Below are positions 50,245 through 59,480 of a stretch of 64,000 nt of DNA, piece after piece. The stretch is from an uncultured Paracoccaceae bacterium. GTDB taxonomy: Bacteria > Pseudomonadota > Alphaproteobacteria > Rhodobacterales > Rhodobacteraceae. The DNA lies in assembly GCA_947503775.1 (NCBI GenBank), contig CANNFE010000007.1:1-64000 (forward strand), given 5' to 3'. The notes beneath the pieces were generated by a model. That model made no database searches, was not told the DNA's origin, and worked only from the letters and a program-made list of their open reading frames with translations. Position 1 is the first letter of the stretch, and each line of letters begins with the position of its first letter. Made by a program: the position numbers and the translations under genes.

Positions 50245-51132
50245 ATGACGCCTTCCCTGATCTCCCGCCGCTCGGCCTTGTTGTCCATAGCCTCCGCCGC
50301 TTCGGCAACAATGATGACACCGGGCTTCGCGCTTGCAGCATCGCCCGCAGAAGCCGCCCGCAAGATCAACGTCGCCGGTCGTCAGCGGATGCTGTCCCAG
50401 CGGATGAGCCGCGCCGTCATCTATGCGCATCTCGGCATCGAGCCGGAGCATCACATGGAGATCCTGCAGACCTCCTATCAGGATTTCGACAAGGCGCTCG
50501 TCGGATTGCGGGCCGGTGATGCGGATCTGGGCCTTCCGTCCGAGGCCTCTTTTGCGGTGCGCGAGCGTCTGACGGCGGTCGAGCTGACCTGGATCGATTT
50601 CGGGCTCCGCGTGGCGCAGGTCATGACGAACGGAACTTCGACGGCCGAGGATGTCGCCTTCATCGCCAATCACAACGAAAAGCTGCTGCTTCTGTCCGAC
50701 AAGGTCGTCAAGGAGCTGGTCGCAACCTACAGCAAGACGGATGTCGAGCCCGGGCGCGCCGTCTCGATCGATGTGGCCGGTCGCCAGCGCATGCTCAGCC
50801 AGAAGATCGCCAAGGAGGCCGGGTTGGCGGTCTTTGACACCAGCAACAAGGAGGCGTGCGAGCGTCTGAACGCGGCGATCGATCTCTTCGACGTGTCGCT
50901 GGTCGCGCTGATCAACGGTCTGCCGACCGTCACCCTGCCCGCGCCGCCTGCCCCGGTTCTGAGCAAGCTGAAAGAGGCCGAGGCGATCTGGAGCGATTAT
51001 CGGCCCGTTGCGCAGCGCGTCGCCAAGATGGAGACGACATCAAAGGACGATCTGCTGACGATTGCGCTGACATCCGACCCGCTTCTGGTCACGATGCATG
51101 CCGCCGTGGAGCTTTACGAGGCTGCTCCGTAA
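50245..51132 (+). CDS. Exported protein with two PilJ-type N-terminal domains
   Basis: A 295-aa protein. The N-terminus SRRSALLSIASAASATMM is a Tat-like signal (twin arginine). The mature part has two copies of the type IV pili methyl-accepting transducer N-domain core: INVAGRQRMLSQRMSRA (about 39-55) and IDVAGRQRMLSQKIAKEAG (about 174-192). No transmembrane anchor or signalling domain follows, so it is a free periplasmic sensor-like protein. It lies between ccrA and the mutase gene. Ligand unknown. Confidence 0.82.
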   Translation: MTPSLISRRSALLSIASAASATMMTPGFALAASPAEAARKINVAGRQRMLSQRMSRAVIYAHLGIEPEHHMEILQTSYQDFDKALVGLRAGDADLGLPSEASFAVRERLTAVELTWIDFGLRVAQVMTNGTSTAEDVAFIANHNEKLLLLSDKVVKELVATYSKTDVEPGRAVSIDVAGRQRMLSQKIAKEAGLAVFDTSNKEACERLNAAIDLFDVSLVALINGLPTVTLPAPPAPVLSKLKEAEAIWSDYRPVAQRVAKMETTSKDDLLTIALTSDPLLVTMHAAVELYEAAP

Positions 51133-51148
51133 CGGGAGGCGGAGCGGA

Positions 51149-51195
51149 GGAAACCGTCAATTGCTCTTCCCCCTCAGTCGCAATTGACGGTTTCC
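51149..51195. terminator. Strong hairpin before the mutase gene
   Basis: Perfect 15-bp arms GGAAACCGTCAATTG and CAATTGACGGTTTCC separated by 17 nt. It probably ends the upstream gene; its location also allows attenuation of the mutase gene. Confidence 0.7.
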
Positions 51196-51244
51196 TTTCA
51201 TGTCGTATAAGCGGCCTTGAACGAAATATCGTTGCGAGGTAAAA

Positions 51245-53197
51245 ATGGCGGACCGTCCCTGGCTTTTCCGAACCTATGCGGGTCATTCGACCGCAACGGC
51301 GTCCAACGCGCTTTATCGCGGCAATCTCGCCAAGGGGCAGACAGGCCTGAGCGTCGCCTTCGATCTGCCGACGCAGACGGGCTATGACAGCGACCACGAA
51401 CTGGCGCGCGGCGAGGTCGGAAAGGTCGGTGTTCCGATCTGTCATCTGGGCGATATGCGGACCCTCTTCGAGCAGATCCCGCTCGATCAGATGAACACCT
51501 CGATGACGATCAACGCAACCGCGCCCTGGCTGCTGGCGCTTTATATCGCCGTGGCCGAGGAACAGGGCGCGGATATCGCAGCGCTCCAGGGCACGGTGCA
51601 GAACGATATCATCAAGGAATATCTCAGCCGCGGGACCTATATCTTTCCGCCCGAGCCGTCCTTGCGGATGATCACGGACGTGGCCGCCTATACGCGCCAG
51701 CATCTTCCGAAATGGAACCCGATGAATGTCTGTTCGTACCATCTACAAGAGGCGGGCGCGACGCCAGAGCAGGAGCTGGCCTTTGCCTTGGCGACGGCGC
51801 AGGCGGTGCTGGACGATCTGAAGGGCAAGGTCGCGCCTGAGGATTTCCCTGAGATGGTCGGACGGATCTCGTTTTTCGTGAATGCAGGGATCCGGTTCGT
51901 GACCGAGATGTGCAAGATGCGCGCTTTCGTCGATCTGTGGGATGAGATCTGCCAGGTCCGCTATGGCGTGGAAGAGCCGAAATACCGGCGCTTCCGCTAT
52001 GGCGTTCAGGTCAATTCGCTGGGCCTGACCGAGCAGCAGCCGGAGAACAACGTCTACCGGATCCTGATCGAGATGCTGGCCGTGACGCTGTCCAAGAAGG
52101 CGCGCGCCCGGGCGGTGCAGCTTCCCGCCTGGAACGAGGCGCTCGGCCTGCCGCGGCCCTGGGATCAGCAATGGTCGCTGCGGATGCAACAGGTGATGGC
52201 CTACGAGACGGATCTTCTGGAATACGAGGATCTGTTCGACGGCAATCCCGCGGTCGAGCGCAAGGTCGAGGAGCTGAAGGCCGGGGCGCGCGCCGAGCTG
52301 GAGCAGATCGATGCGATGGGCGGCGCGGTCGGCGCGATCGAGTACATGAAAGGCCGCCTGGTCGAGGCGAATGCCGACCGGATCGGCGGGATCGAGCGGG
52401 GTGAGACGACTGTCGTCGGCGTCAACCGTTGGCAGGGCGGAGAGCAAAGCCCGCTGACCGCCGGCGACGATGCGATCATGGTTTCGGACCCGGATGCCGA
52501 GGCAGATCAGCTGGCGCGTTTGGCCGCCTGGCGCGAGAGCCGGGATGGCAACGAGGTGCAGAAGGCGCTGCTGGCCCTGCGCGAGGCCGCCAAGCGCGGC
52601 GTGAACATCATGGGGCCGTCGATCGCGGCGGCCAAGGTGGGCTGCACGACGGGTGAATGGGCCGGTGTGATCCGCCAGGTCTTCGGCCAGTACCGGGCGC
52701 CGACCGGGGTCAGCCACGCGCCGTCGAACCGCACCGAGGGGCTGGATGAGCTGCGCGCCGAGGTCGATGCCGCGAGCGACCGGCTGGGACGGCGCCTGAC
52801 ATTTCTCGTCGGGAAACCCGGCCTCGATGGCCATTCCAACGGCGCCGAGCAAATCGCAAGCCGTGCACGCGATTGCGGAATGAATATCGTTTATGAAGGT
52901 ATTCGCCTGACACCTGCCGAACTGGTCGAGGCGGCAAAACGCGATACCCCGCATGTAATCGGCCTCTCGATCTTGTCGGGATCTCATATTCCCCTGGTCA
53001 AGGACATGATGGCCCAATTGGCCGAACAAGGTCTGGGTCATATACCGGTCGTTGTCGGCGGCATTATTCCCGATGACGATGCCGAAGAATTGATCGGGCT
53101 TGGTGTCTCCAAGATCTACACGCCGAAAAACTTTGAGTTGAATGTAATTATGGGTGATCTCGTATCGCTTGTAAGCCCGGCCCAGGATGCCGCTTGA
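51245..53197 (+). CDS. Ethylmalonyl-CoA mutase (MeaA/Ecm), B12-dependent
   Basis: A 650-aa single-chain mutase. The N-terminal substrate domain starts WLFRTYAGHSTATASNALYRGNL and has the family MNTSMTINATAPWLLALY. The C-terminal cobalamin domain (about 520-650) carries the DxHxxG motif in KPGLDGHSNGAEQI and VVVGGIIPDDDAEEL. It converts ethylmalonyl-CoA to methylsuccinyl-CoA, the step after Ccr. Needs B12; cobU lies elsewhere in the window. Confidence 0.93.
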   Translation: MADRPWLFRTYAGHSTATASNALYRGNLAKGQTGLSVAFDLPTQTGYDSDHELARGEVGKVGVPICHLGDMRTLFEQIPLDQMNTSMTINATAPWLLALYIAVAEEQGADIAALQGTVQNDIIKEYLSRGTYIFPPEPSLRMITDVAAYTRQHLPKWNPMNVCSYHLQEAGATPEQELAFALATAQAVLDDLKGKVAPEDFPEMVGRISFFVNAGIRFVTEMCKMRAFVDLWDEICQVRYGVEEPKYRRFRYGVQVNSLGLTEQQPENNVYRILIEMLAVTLSKKARARAVQLPAWNEALGLPRPWDQQWSLRMQQVMAYETDLLEYEDLFDGNPAVERKVEELKAGARAELEQIDAMGGAVGAIEYMKGRLVEANADRIGGIERGETTVVGVNRWQGGEQSPLTAGDDAIMVSDPDAEADQLARLAAWRESRDGNEVQKALLALREAAKRGVNIMGPSIAAAKVGCTTGEWAGVIRQVFGQYRAPTGVSHAPSNRTEGLDELRAEVDAASDRLGRRLTFLVGKPGLDGHSNGAEQIASRARDCGMNIVYEGIRLTPAELVEAAKRDTPHVIGLSILSGSHIPLVKDMMAQLAEQGLGHIPVVVGGIIPDDDAEELIGLGVSKIYTPKNFELNVIMGDLVSLVSPAQDAA

Positions 53198-53291
53198 TAT
53201 AGATCAGGGCCCGGGAAACCTTCTCTTCGGCAATTGCTTTCCGTTTCGTTTTCTGGCTTTAGGGAGAAATAGCTTTTTGGAGAAATGAAAC

Positions 53292-53618
53292 ATGGCGATC
53301 GACCTTTCGAAAATGAAGCGCAGTGAGCTGGAAAAACTGCGTAAGGATATCGACAAGGAACTGAAAAACGCGGAAGCGCGCGATCTGAAAGCGGCCCGTG
53401 ATCAAGCGGCGAAAGTCGCGGCCGAGCATGGCTTTACGCTGGACGATCTGACCGGTGGCGGCCGCAAAGGCGGCAAGAGCGCCGCGAAGCCGAAAGCCCC
53501 TGCGAAATACCGCAACCCCGATGACGCCTCCCAGACCTGGTCGGGTCGCGGACGTCGCCCGGCCTGGATTGCCGCGGCCCAGAAAAAGGGCAAATCGCTC
53601 GACGATTTCCTGATCTGA
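53292..53618 (+). CDS. H-NS family nucleoid protein
   Basis: A 108-aa protein. N-terminal coiled region ([25 protein letters not shown]) for oligomerisation; C-terminal H-NS DNA-binding motif [22 protein letters not shown]. HvrA/Spb-like proteins in Rhodobacter belong to this family and regulate photosynthesis and other genes. A terminator hairpin follows at 53635. Confidence 0.9.
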   Translation: MAIDLSKMKRSELEKLRKDIDKELKNAEARDLKAARDQAAKVAAEHGFTLDDLTGGGRKGGKSAAKPKAPAKYRNPDDASQTWSGRGRRPAWIAAAQKKGKSLDDFLI

Positions 53619-53634
53619 CCAATCTTATATCCAT

Positions 53635-53663
53635 GGCTTCGGTGCGGCAGTCGCGCCGAAGCC
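53635..53663 (+). terminator. Terminator after the H-NS gene
   Basis: GGCTTCGGTGCG / CGCGCCGAAGCC with GCAGT loop: 12 pairs including one wobble. Lies in the 73-bp gap before deoD. Confidence 0.65.
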
Positions 53664-53691
53664 TTCCACGGCCCCAAGGAGGACGTTCGCA

Positions 53692-54396
53692 ATGACGGTT
53701 CATATCGGGGCAAAGCCCGGCGAGGTCGCAGAGATCGTCCTGATGCCCGGCGATCCTCTTCGTGCCAAATGGGCGGCAGAGACATTTCTCGAAAATCCCG
53801 TTTGCTATAACGAAGTGCGGGGAATGCTCGGTTTTACCGGAACCTGGAATGGGCACCGCATTTCCATTCAGGGATCCGGAATGGGCATGCCGAGCCTGTC
53901 GATCTACGCCAACGAGCTGATCCGGGAATTCGATGTCAAGACGCTGATCCGCATCGGCTCGGCCGGTGCGATGCAAAAGAATGTCGCGATCCGCGATGTC
54001 GTTCTGGCAATGACGGCCACGACAATCTCCACTCCGTCCCGCGGTATTCTGAAGGATCTCAATTACGCCCCTTGCGCGAATTGGGAGCTTTTGCAGGCGG
54101 CGTGGACGGCGGCCGGAACGCGGGATGTCACGACCCATGTCGGCGGGATTTATTCCTCGGATGTCTTTTACGATGAACGGCCGGATCTGAATGAGCAGAT
54201 GACCCGGCACGGTATTCTGGCCGTCGAAATGGAAGCCGCAGAGCTTTACACTCTGGCAGCCCGTTATGGCCGGCGTGCATTGGCGGTTCTGACGATCAGC
54301 GATCATTTGCTGACCGAAGAGGCTCTTCCGGCGGAAGATCGTGAAAGATCCTTTGGCCAAATGGTCGAGATCGCATTGGAAGCCGCAACAGCGTAA
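53692..54396 (+). CDS. deoD: Purine-nucleoside phosphorylase
   Basis: A 234-aa hexameric-type nucleoside phosphorylase that splits purine nucleosides with phosphate. Motifs: [45 protein letters not shown] and [20 protein letters not shown] site upstream. Matches the nucleoside-type ABC importer at 37-43 kb for salvage. Confidence 0.95.
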   Translation: MTVHIGAKPGEVAEIVLMPGDPLRAKWAAETFLENPVCYNEVRGMLGFTGTWNGHRISIQGSGMGMPSLSIYANELIREFDVKTLIRIGSAGAMQKNVAIRDVVLAMTATTISTPSRGILKDLNYAPCANWELLQAAWTAAGTRDVTTHVGGIYSSDVFYDERPDLNEQMTRHGILAVEMEAAELYTLAARYGRRALAVLTISDHLLTEEALPAEDRERSFGQMVEIALEAATA

Positions 54397-54461
54397 TCCT
54401 TTTACCCGGAACAAAAATGCGAGGCGCATCGTTGGACCGCAAGTTCAGGAAAGGACGCAGT

Positions 54462-54632
54462 ATGACGCTTCTGACACGGCTCGCCCTCATGATGTCGATT
54501 GTTTTCCTTTTGTCCGCCTGCGGCAGCGCCGGAGGTGGCAGTGGCGGCTTCGAAGAGGGAGATCCCTCCGCCGCGGAAAGCGATTCGGAGGGGGCAATGG
54601 ACGACGATAGTGGCGATGGAACGTCTCTTTAG
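54462..54632 (+). CDS. Tiny lipoprotein
   Basis: A 56-aa predicted lipoprotein MTLLTRLALMMSIVFLLSAC with lipobox LSAC, then an acidic Gly/Ser-rich tail. AAAGGACG upstream acts as ribosome site. Acidic tail only, no fold recognised. Confidence 0.6.
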   Translation: MTLLTRLALMMSIVFLLSACGSAGGGSGGFEEGDPSAAESDSEGAMDDDSGDGTSL

Positions 54633-54737
54633 GACTCTCTGTTTTGCCTACTTTTCCGCTAAACCATTTTCGTCTAAGGGAACTTTTGACAGGCCGCGCG
54701 GTTGTCGCGCTGCAGTCTTACTAGAAGGAGCGACAAA

Positions 54738-54947
54738 ATGTCCAAGACCCTGAAACTTCTCGGCCTCACCGCCGCCGTCGCAGTGATCGCCGGTTGTGCC
54801 CGTAACGAGCCCGAGCCCGTCGTGTTCGTTGAGCCGGCACCGATCTTCACTAAGGACGGCCAGATCGTTGAGACCCGCCCTGTTGTAACGGCATCCGAGG
54901 CTGATATGGCTGATGATGATGCATCTGGCCTTGCCAGCGGTCTCTAA
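54738..54947 (+). CDS. Small lipoprotein
   Basis: A 69-aa lipoprotein: MSKTLKLLGLTAAVAVIAGC with lipobox IAGC, then a proline-rich acidic tail (NEPEPVVFVEPAPIF). AGAAGGAG ribosome site 7 nt upstream. A hairpin terminator follows. A TTGACA at 54686 may be part of its promoter. Family not recognised. Confidence 0.75.
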   Translation: MSKTLKLLGLTAAVAVIAGCARNEPEPVVFVEPAPIFTKDGQIVETRPVVTASEADMADDDASGLASGL

Positions 54948-54972
54948 GGTCTAAGTCGATCCCAATCTGATG

Positions 54973-55001
54973 AAAAGGCGGTGCGTTTTGCGCCGCCTTT
55001 T
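54973..55001. terminator. Terminator between lipoprotein and DUF1989 gene
   Basis: AAAAGGCGGTGC-GTTTT-GCGCCGCCTTTT: 12-bp stem (one wobble), followed by TCTCGTTTT. Works for both convergent genes. Confidence 0.8.
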
Positions 55002-55007
55002 CTCGTT

Positions 55008-55862
55008 TTAGCGGCCGTGACTTTGATCATATGACACCAGGACAAGACGAGACCAAGTCGCCAATGCCTCCGGTTGCGGCTTGAACAGTTCGATCCGAAG
55101 CGGGTGGCAAACAGCCTTATCGCTGGAATGGGTGCTGGCGCAATTTCCTCCCGGGCAGGCAGAAAGACCGACGACAAGATCGATTTCGGCCAGAAACTCG
55201 ATATGATCGCCCTGCCGCGCAGGGCTGGCTTTCATGAAATACTGGCCCGTCTCCTTGGTGAAGCCGGTGCACATGAAGACATTCAGCACATCATGCACAT
55301 AGCGCTCTGCCTCGGTCAGCGGGATCTGCCTGTGATCCGCGAGCGCGCGGGTGAGGTTCGAGTGACAGCAATGATGATACTGATCGCCTCCTGTCAGCAG
55401 GGCATGCGTATAGGGATCGCAGCGCGTTCCGATGACGTCGTGCACCCCGCCCCCAAAGCTGTCGATGCCATACCAATCAAGCGTGTCATGCACGACCGTC
55501 GCCATCGGTCTGAGATGGGGCAGCGTCGACCAAAGCCGGTCTCCGGTCGTCACATGGGTGCCGTGCAAAGCGCGCGTTTTGCCCGAGAAGAAGCGTTCCT
55601 CAAGGGCCTCGGCGTTCCAGAGATTGAGATCGCCGACTTGCGAGCCCTCAGGGCAGGAGATGCGAAAGAGCGTTCCGGCAGGCACGTCGATGCAGCGCCC
55701 ATCGCGCGGCGGGACGGTGATGCCGCCGACCGGGATGGTGTCTTGCCGAAGAGCAGAGAGCTGGCCTGGCTCTGGGGTGGGAAGACGATCATTCGGATAG
55801 CAAATGACCGGAGGGACAGCCCTCCGGTCGCTTGCGTCATGTGGATCAGGCTGGGCTGTCAC
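55008..55862 (-). CDS. DUF1989 / urea carboxylase-associated family protein
   Basis: A 284-aa protein. The core has CPEGSQVGDLNLWNA, RTLHGTHVTTGDRLWS-like (ALHGTHVTTGDRLWS) and DVLNVFMCTGFTKETGQYF motifs. DUF1989 members occur with urea carboxylase and in guanidine and carboxyl transfer loci, but none of those genes is here. It overlaps the creD stop by 17 bp and is therefore cotranscribed after creD. Confidence 0.85.
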   Translation of the reverse strand: MTAQPDPHDASDRRAVPPVICYPNDRLPTPEPGQLSALRQDTIPVGGITVPPRDGRCIDVPAGTLFRISCPEGSQVGDLNLWNAEALEERFFSGKTRALHGTHVTTGDRLWSTLPHLRPMATVVHDTLDWYGIDSFGGGVHDVIGTRCDPYTHALLTGGDQYHHCCHSNLTRALADHRQIPLTEAERYVHDVLNVFMCTGFTKETGQYFMKASPARQGDHIEFLAEIDLVVGLSACPGGNCASTHSSDKAVCHPLRIELFKPQPEALATWSRLVLVSYDQSHGR

Positions 55863-57282
55863 TGGCTCTTGGGTCCCCTTGCGGTGCGGATTGCCCCTTG
55901 ATGAACCATCCGCCCGGTGTCTTGTCGCGCGGGGGGCCGTACCAGTCCTCGTTGCGGGTCGCGATCATAGTGCCCGCCAGCGCCGCAAAGGCAAGGGTCG
56001 CCCCGGCCAGAAGCGCGTAGTCGGTGCTGCGCAGGATCAGGTAAAGCACCGCATAGAGCAGCGTCAGAAGCACGCCCAAGACCGCCGCGCGTCTGCCAAG
56101 CTTGAGCGCCGTGGCTCCGAACAGCGTCAGAAGCCCGATCGTCGCCGCGCTCGACAGCAGATAGGCCGGACCAAAGCCGATCTGTTCGGCATAGGCGACC
56201 ATCAGCAGCACGAAGAGCGACTGCGCGAGCCCGATCAGGATGTACTGCACGGGATGCGCGGGCTTGCCGCTGCGCCCCTCGATCAGAAGGACCGTCAGGA
56301 AGGTCAGCGCAATGATAAGAATGCCGTAACGCGCGGCCCGGTAGGTCTTCTGATAGAAATCGTTGGGTTCGTAATACTGCACACCAAAGCTGATATTTCG
56401 CGCCTCCTCCTCGAAATTCTTGCGCGAGATCTGGGGTAGGTTGCGGGCAAGATGCGGGATTACCCAGCTAGCGGTGAAGCCATCATCCGTTATCTCGCGG
56501 GTATCGGGAAGGAAGGCGCCGGTAAAGCTGGGATGCGGCCAATCGCTTTGCAGGGTGACGGTCGTCGTGCGGGCGACCGGCGTGAAGCGGAGGCTGCCCG
56601 CCCCATTGACGCCAAGCGACAGCGAGAAGGCATCGATCCGGCGCGGATCGCCGATGGCGGAGGCAACGCCTGGCTGATCGCTGCCGGACGAGACGCGGGG
56701 GTCGAGTGGATATTCGGTGTCGTCGCCGCGCAGAACGGCCTCCCCGCGCAGGGCGCGGTTGTTGCTGACACCCAGGACGACCTGTGCTTCGGACCAAAGG
56801 ATCGTGTCTTCGGACCCGACCGCCTTCTCCAGCGCGCTGAGATCGAAGTCGAAATCCAGATCGAGGACTGAGTTGTAGACCGGAACCTCGAAGATGCCGC
56901 GGCTTCGGATGCTTGTTTCGGATGTGCCATCGAGGGTTAGCTTGTCAGGGAAGACGTAGAGAGGCGCCTTGCGGTCTGTGACGGTGATCTCAACCGTCTC
57001 CAGCGCGCTTGCAGATTCGCGCACCCGTCCGGTGGTCGTGGCGCCGGCTGTCTCGACCTCTTCGACCGGGACCCTGCGAGTCACGGGACCCTCGACCGGG
57101 ATGATCAGATGGGGGCCGACGATCTCTTGCGCGCCGCCCCATTCGGCACCGATGGACCGGGCGGTCTGGCGTGAATAATCCGCTCGCTCATCGATGATCG
57201 CGCCGACAAAGAACAGCGGGATGAACATGAGCAGGGCGAGAAGCCCGACGATGAGAAACCGGATACCGGATGACCTGAGCAT
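55846..57282 (-). CDS. creD: CreD family inner membrane protein
   Basis: A 478-aa inner membrane protein. One N-terminal helix (about 9-28), a large periplasmic part (about 35-320) and C-terminal helices, ending with a cytoplasmic tail. CreD resists colicin and acts in envelope stability in E. coli; exact function unclear. ATG at 57282. No creBC two-component genes are nearby. Confidence 0.88.
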   Translation of the reverse strand: MLRSSGIRFLIVGLLALLMFIPLFFVGAIIDERADYSRQTARSIGAEWGGAQEIVGPHLIIPVEGPVTRRVPVEEVETAGATTTGRVRESASALETVEITVTDRKAPLYVFPDKLTLDGTSETSIRSRGIFEVPVYNSVLDLDFDFDLSALEKAVGSEDTILWSEAQVVLGVSNNRALRGEAVLRGDDTEYPLDPRVSSGSDQPGVASAIGDPRRIDAFSLSLGVNGAGSLRFTPVARTTTVTLQSDWPHPSFTGAFLPDTREITDDGFTASWVIPHLARNLPQISRKNFEEEARNISFGVQYYEPNDFYQKTYRAARYGILIIALTFLTVLLIEGRSGKPAHPVQYILIGLAQSLFVLLMVAYAEQIGFGPAYLLSSAATIGLLTLFGATALKLGRRAAVLGVLLTLLYAVLYLILRSTDYALLAGATLAFAALAGTMIATRNEDWYGPPRDKTPGGWFIKGQSAPQGDPRASDSPA

Positions 57283-57370
57283 TTATGCCTCCTGATTGTG
57301 TTACCAAGAGGCATAAGGATCCGATCCGGCAGGACAAGCCGGGCAGATGTGCAGGATTTGCGCAGACTGC

Positions 57371-58150
57371 TTAAACGGAGCGTTCGACCATCATCTGTTT
57401 GATATTCGCAATGGCTTCGGCCGGGTTCAGACCCTTCGGGCAGGTCTTGGCGCAGTTCATGATCGTGTGGCAACGGTAAAGCTTGAAGGGATCCTCAAGC
57501 TCGTCGAGCCGTTCCGGCGTCGCCTCGTCGCGGCTGTCGATGATCCAGCGATAGGCATGCAGCAGCGCGGCCGGACCAAGGTAGCGGTCCCCGTTCCACC
57601 AATAGCTCGGGCAAGCGGTGGAGCAGGAGGCGCACATGACGCATTCATACAGCCCGTCGAGCTTCTTGCGATCCTCGATGGACTGCTTCCACTCTTTCTC
57701 GGGGCGGTTCGTCTTGGTCTCGAGCCACGGCATGATCGAGGCATGCTGCGCGTAGAAATGCGTGAGGTCCGGGATCAGGTCTTTGACGACGGGCATATGC
57801 GGAAGAGGGTAGATCTTGATGTCGCCCTTCACCTCGTCCATGCCATAGATGCAGGCCAGCGTGTTGATCCCGCCGATATTCATCGCGCAGGACCCGCAGA
57901 TCCCCTCGCGGCAGGAGCGGCGGAAGGTGAGCGTCGGATCGATCTCGTTCTTAATCTTGATCAGCGCGTCCAGAACCATCGGACCGCAGGTGTCCATATC
58001 CACGAAATAGGTATCGACCTGCGGGTTTTTCCCATCATCGGGATTCCAGCGATAGACGTGGAACGTGCGCAGGTTCGTCGCGCCCTCTGGCTTGGGCCAG
58101 GTTTTCCCCGTTCGGATGCGGGAGTTCTTGGGGAGGGTGAGTTGGACCAT
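57371..58150 (-). CDS. sdhB: Succinate dehydrogenase iron-sulfur subunit
   Basis: A 259-aa subunit of complex II. Cysteine motifs for the three clusters are present: CREGICGSC with following C (2Fe-2S), [11 protein letters not shown] (4Fe-4S) and [11 protein letters not shown] (3Fe-4S). Full length. It is separated from sdhA by three other genes (58165-60215), an unusual arrangement. Confidence 0.97.
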   Translation of the reverse strand: MVQLTLPKNSRIRTGKTWPKPEGATNLRTFHVYRWNPDDGKNPQVDTYFVDMDTCGPMVLDALIKIKNEIDPTLTFRRSCREGICGSCAMNIGGINTLACIYGMDEVKGDIKIYPLPHMPVVKDLIPDLTHFYAQHASIMPWLETKTNRPEKEWKQSIEDRKKLDGLYECVMCASCSTACPSYWWNGDRYLGPAALLHAYRWIIDSRDEATPERLDELEDPFKLYRCHTIMNCAKTCPKGLNPAEAIANIKQMMVERSV

Positions 58151-58164
58151 TGTCGTCTCCGTTC

Positions 58165-58932
58165 CTAGGCAGATGTGATAGCGCCGGAGGGCGGTCTACC
58201 ACTTGCTGGGTTCTTGAAAGCATAGCTGAGAATTTCGCGAGTGACATGCGGCGGATTGGTCTGGGTAAATCCTTCGTATATCGTCTCGTCAAAGCGGATA
58301 TCGCTCAGCCATCCGGCGTCGCGTGGCAGGCAAATACAGGTGATGTTCTTCTCGAAACACCAGCGGGCAAGACGGACGTCCACGAATTTCTGGCTGTCCG
58401 CCATGAAGGAGTAAGGTGGCATGTCCTGACCGCGCATGATGGCCGCGTTGGTAGCGATCTGGTCCACGACAACGGGTGCCTTCAGTTCATTGCGAAAGAC
58501 ATGCACCTTCCGAAAATCGGCAAGATTTCCTCTTGTTATGTACGAAAACCATTTCCTCAGCTTTCGTTTCGTCAATGAAAACTTCGGTTTCTGATAAATC
58601 GATCCGTGATAGCCGCCAAGAACGCCGCTCTCGCCAAGATCTTCAAGAGCATGAAGCGTCTTCGATACGTAGTTCGCCGGATAGATGATATCGTCATCTA
58701 TCATTAGGACATAGCGGGCATCGGATGTCGTCGGATAAAATTTCCCGGCATCCTTCGTGTCGCTGGTCGGGATGATCTGTTCGACATTCTCAAAAGACGC
58801 CAGTTCTGGGAGAGGCGCGTCGAATTGATTGAGGACGACATTCAAACGGTCAACCTGCGGCGCGATTGTGCGCACGACGCCAAGAACAGCCTCGCGTCGG
58901 GGGGGATAGGTGGCGAGATTTGCGACGATCAT
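58165..58932 (-). CDS. GT-A fold glycosyltransferase in the sdh operon
   Basis: A 255-aa GT2-like transferase. The nucleotide-sugar binding acidic motif is in [29 protein letters not shown] and the C-terminal [11 protein letters not shown] follow. Low GC: in 58561-58620 only 26 of 60 bases are G or C, while sdhA is GC-rich. No clear ribosome site. It lies 14 bp from sdhB, directly upstream of it. Acceptor unknown; probably of foreign origin. Confidence 0.8.
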   Translation of the reverse strand: MIVANLATYPPRREAVLGVVRTIAPQVDRLNVVLNQFDAPLPELASFENVEQIIPTSDTKDAGKFYPTTSDARYVLMIDDDIIYPANYVSKTLHALEDLGESGVLGGYHGSIYQKPKFSLTKRKLRKWFSYITRGNLADFRKVHVFRNELKAPVVVDQIATNAAIMRGQDMPPYSFMADSQKFVDVRLARWCFEKNITCICLPRDAGWLSDIRFDETIYEGFTQTNPPHVTREILSYAFKNPASGRPPSGAITSA

Positions 58933-59068
58933 GGCATCAGAACCGAAGAGAAGGGTAAGACCAAGCGCCTACGCCCTGCTTGGCTCACGACCGGCGACAG
59001 ATTGGGCACGCGTCTGTTGCGCACAAAAGCTGTCGTCGTCGGTGCATTTGACATGACTGATGCACTCC

Positions 59069-59389
59069 TCACCGATCAAGGACTGACGGCCCGGCTTGGG
59101 CGATACATCTGATCGTCTCCGGCCGTCCGGCAATCGAAACGACGGTTGATGTCGTTTCAGCGTCGGGTCCTGTAAGGGCGGCGCGGGCGATAAGGATGAT
59201 CTCGGACGATGTCGCATTGTCGATGACGCAGTCAGTCACCGGAGCGACCTGAAGCCCCGGAAAGCGGGTCGCAATGATGCCGCTCACCACGCTTTTCGCC
59301 GATTCTCGGGCGAGACTGTCGGCGAAATCGGGATTGGTGGTACAGGCTGCCGTTGCGGCGACGATGGCCAGCGCGATTACACCTTTCAT
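59069..59389 (-). CDS. Small lipoprotein in the sdh operon
   Basis: A 106-aa lipoprotein: MKGVIALAIVAATAAC with lipobox TAAC. Mature part ARESAKSVVSGIIATRFPG and TDCVIDNATSSEIILIARAAL, ending with a Cys. I recall such a protein between sdhA and sdhB in other Rhodobacteraceae (not checked). Start at 59389 places the signal peptide at the N-terminus. Confidence 0.7.
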   Translation of the reverse strand: MKGVIALAIVAATAACTTNPDFADSLARESAKSVVSGIIATRFPGLQVAPVTDCVIDNATSSEIILIARAALTGPDAETTSTVVSIAGRPETIRCIAQAGPSVLDR

Positions 59390-59480
59390 GCGCTTTTGAC
59401 CCTGTCCCCAGGCAACTCGCAGCGGACGAAGATTGTCCGCAACGCTCAAGGAGCGAACCGATAGGTGATCGTGCTTGGGA

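Noticed and set aside
54686-54714. TTGACA before the small lipoprotein as a full sigma-70 promoter
   Set aside because: No acceptable -10 hexamer at 16-18 nt, so only the -35-like sequence is mentioned.
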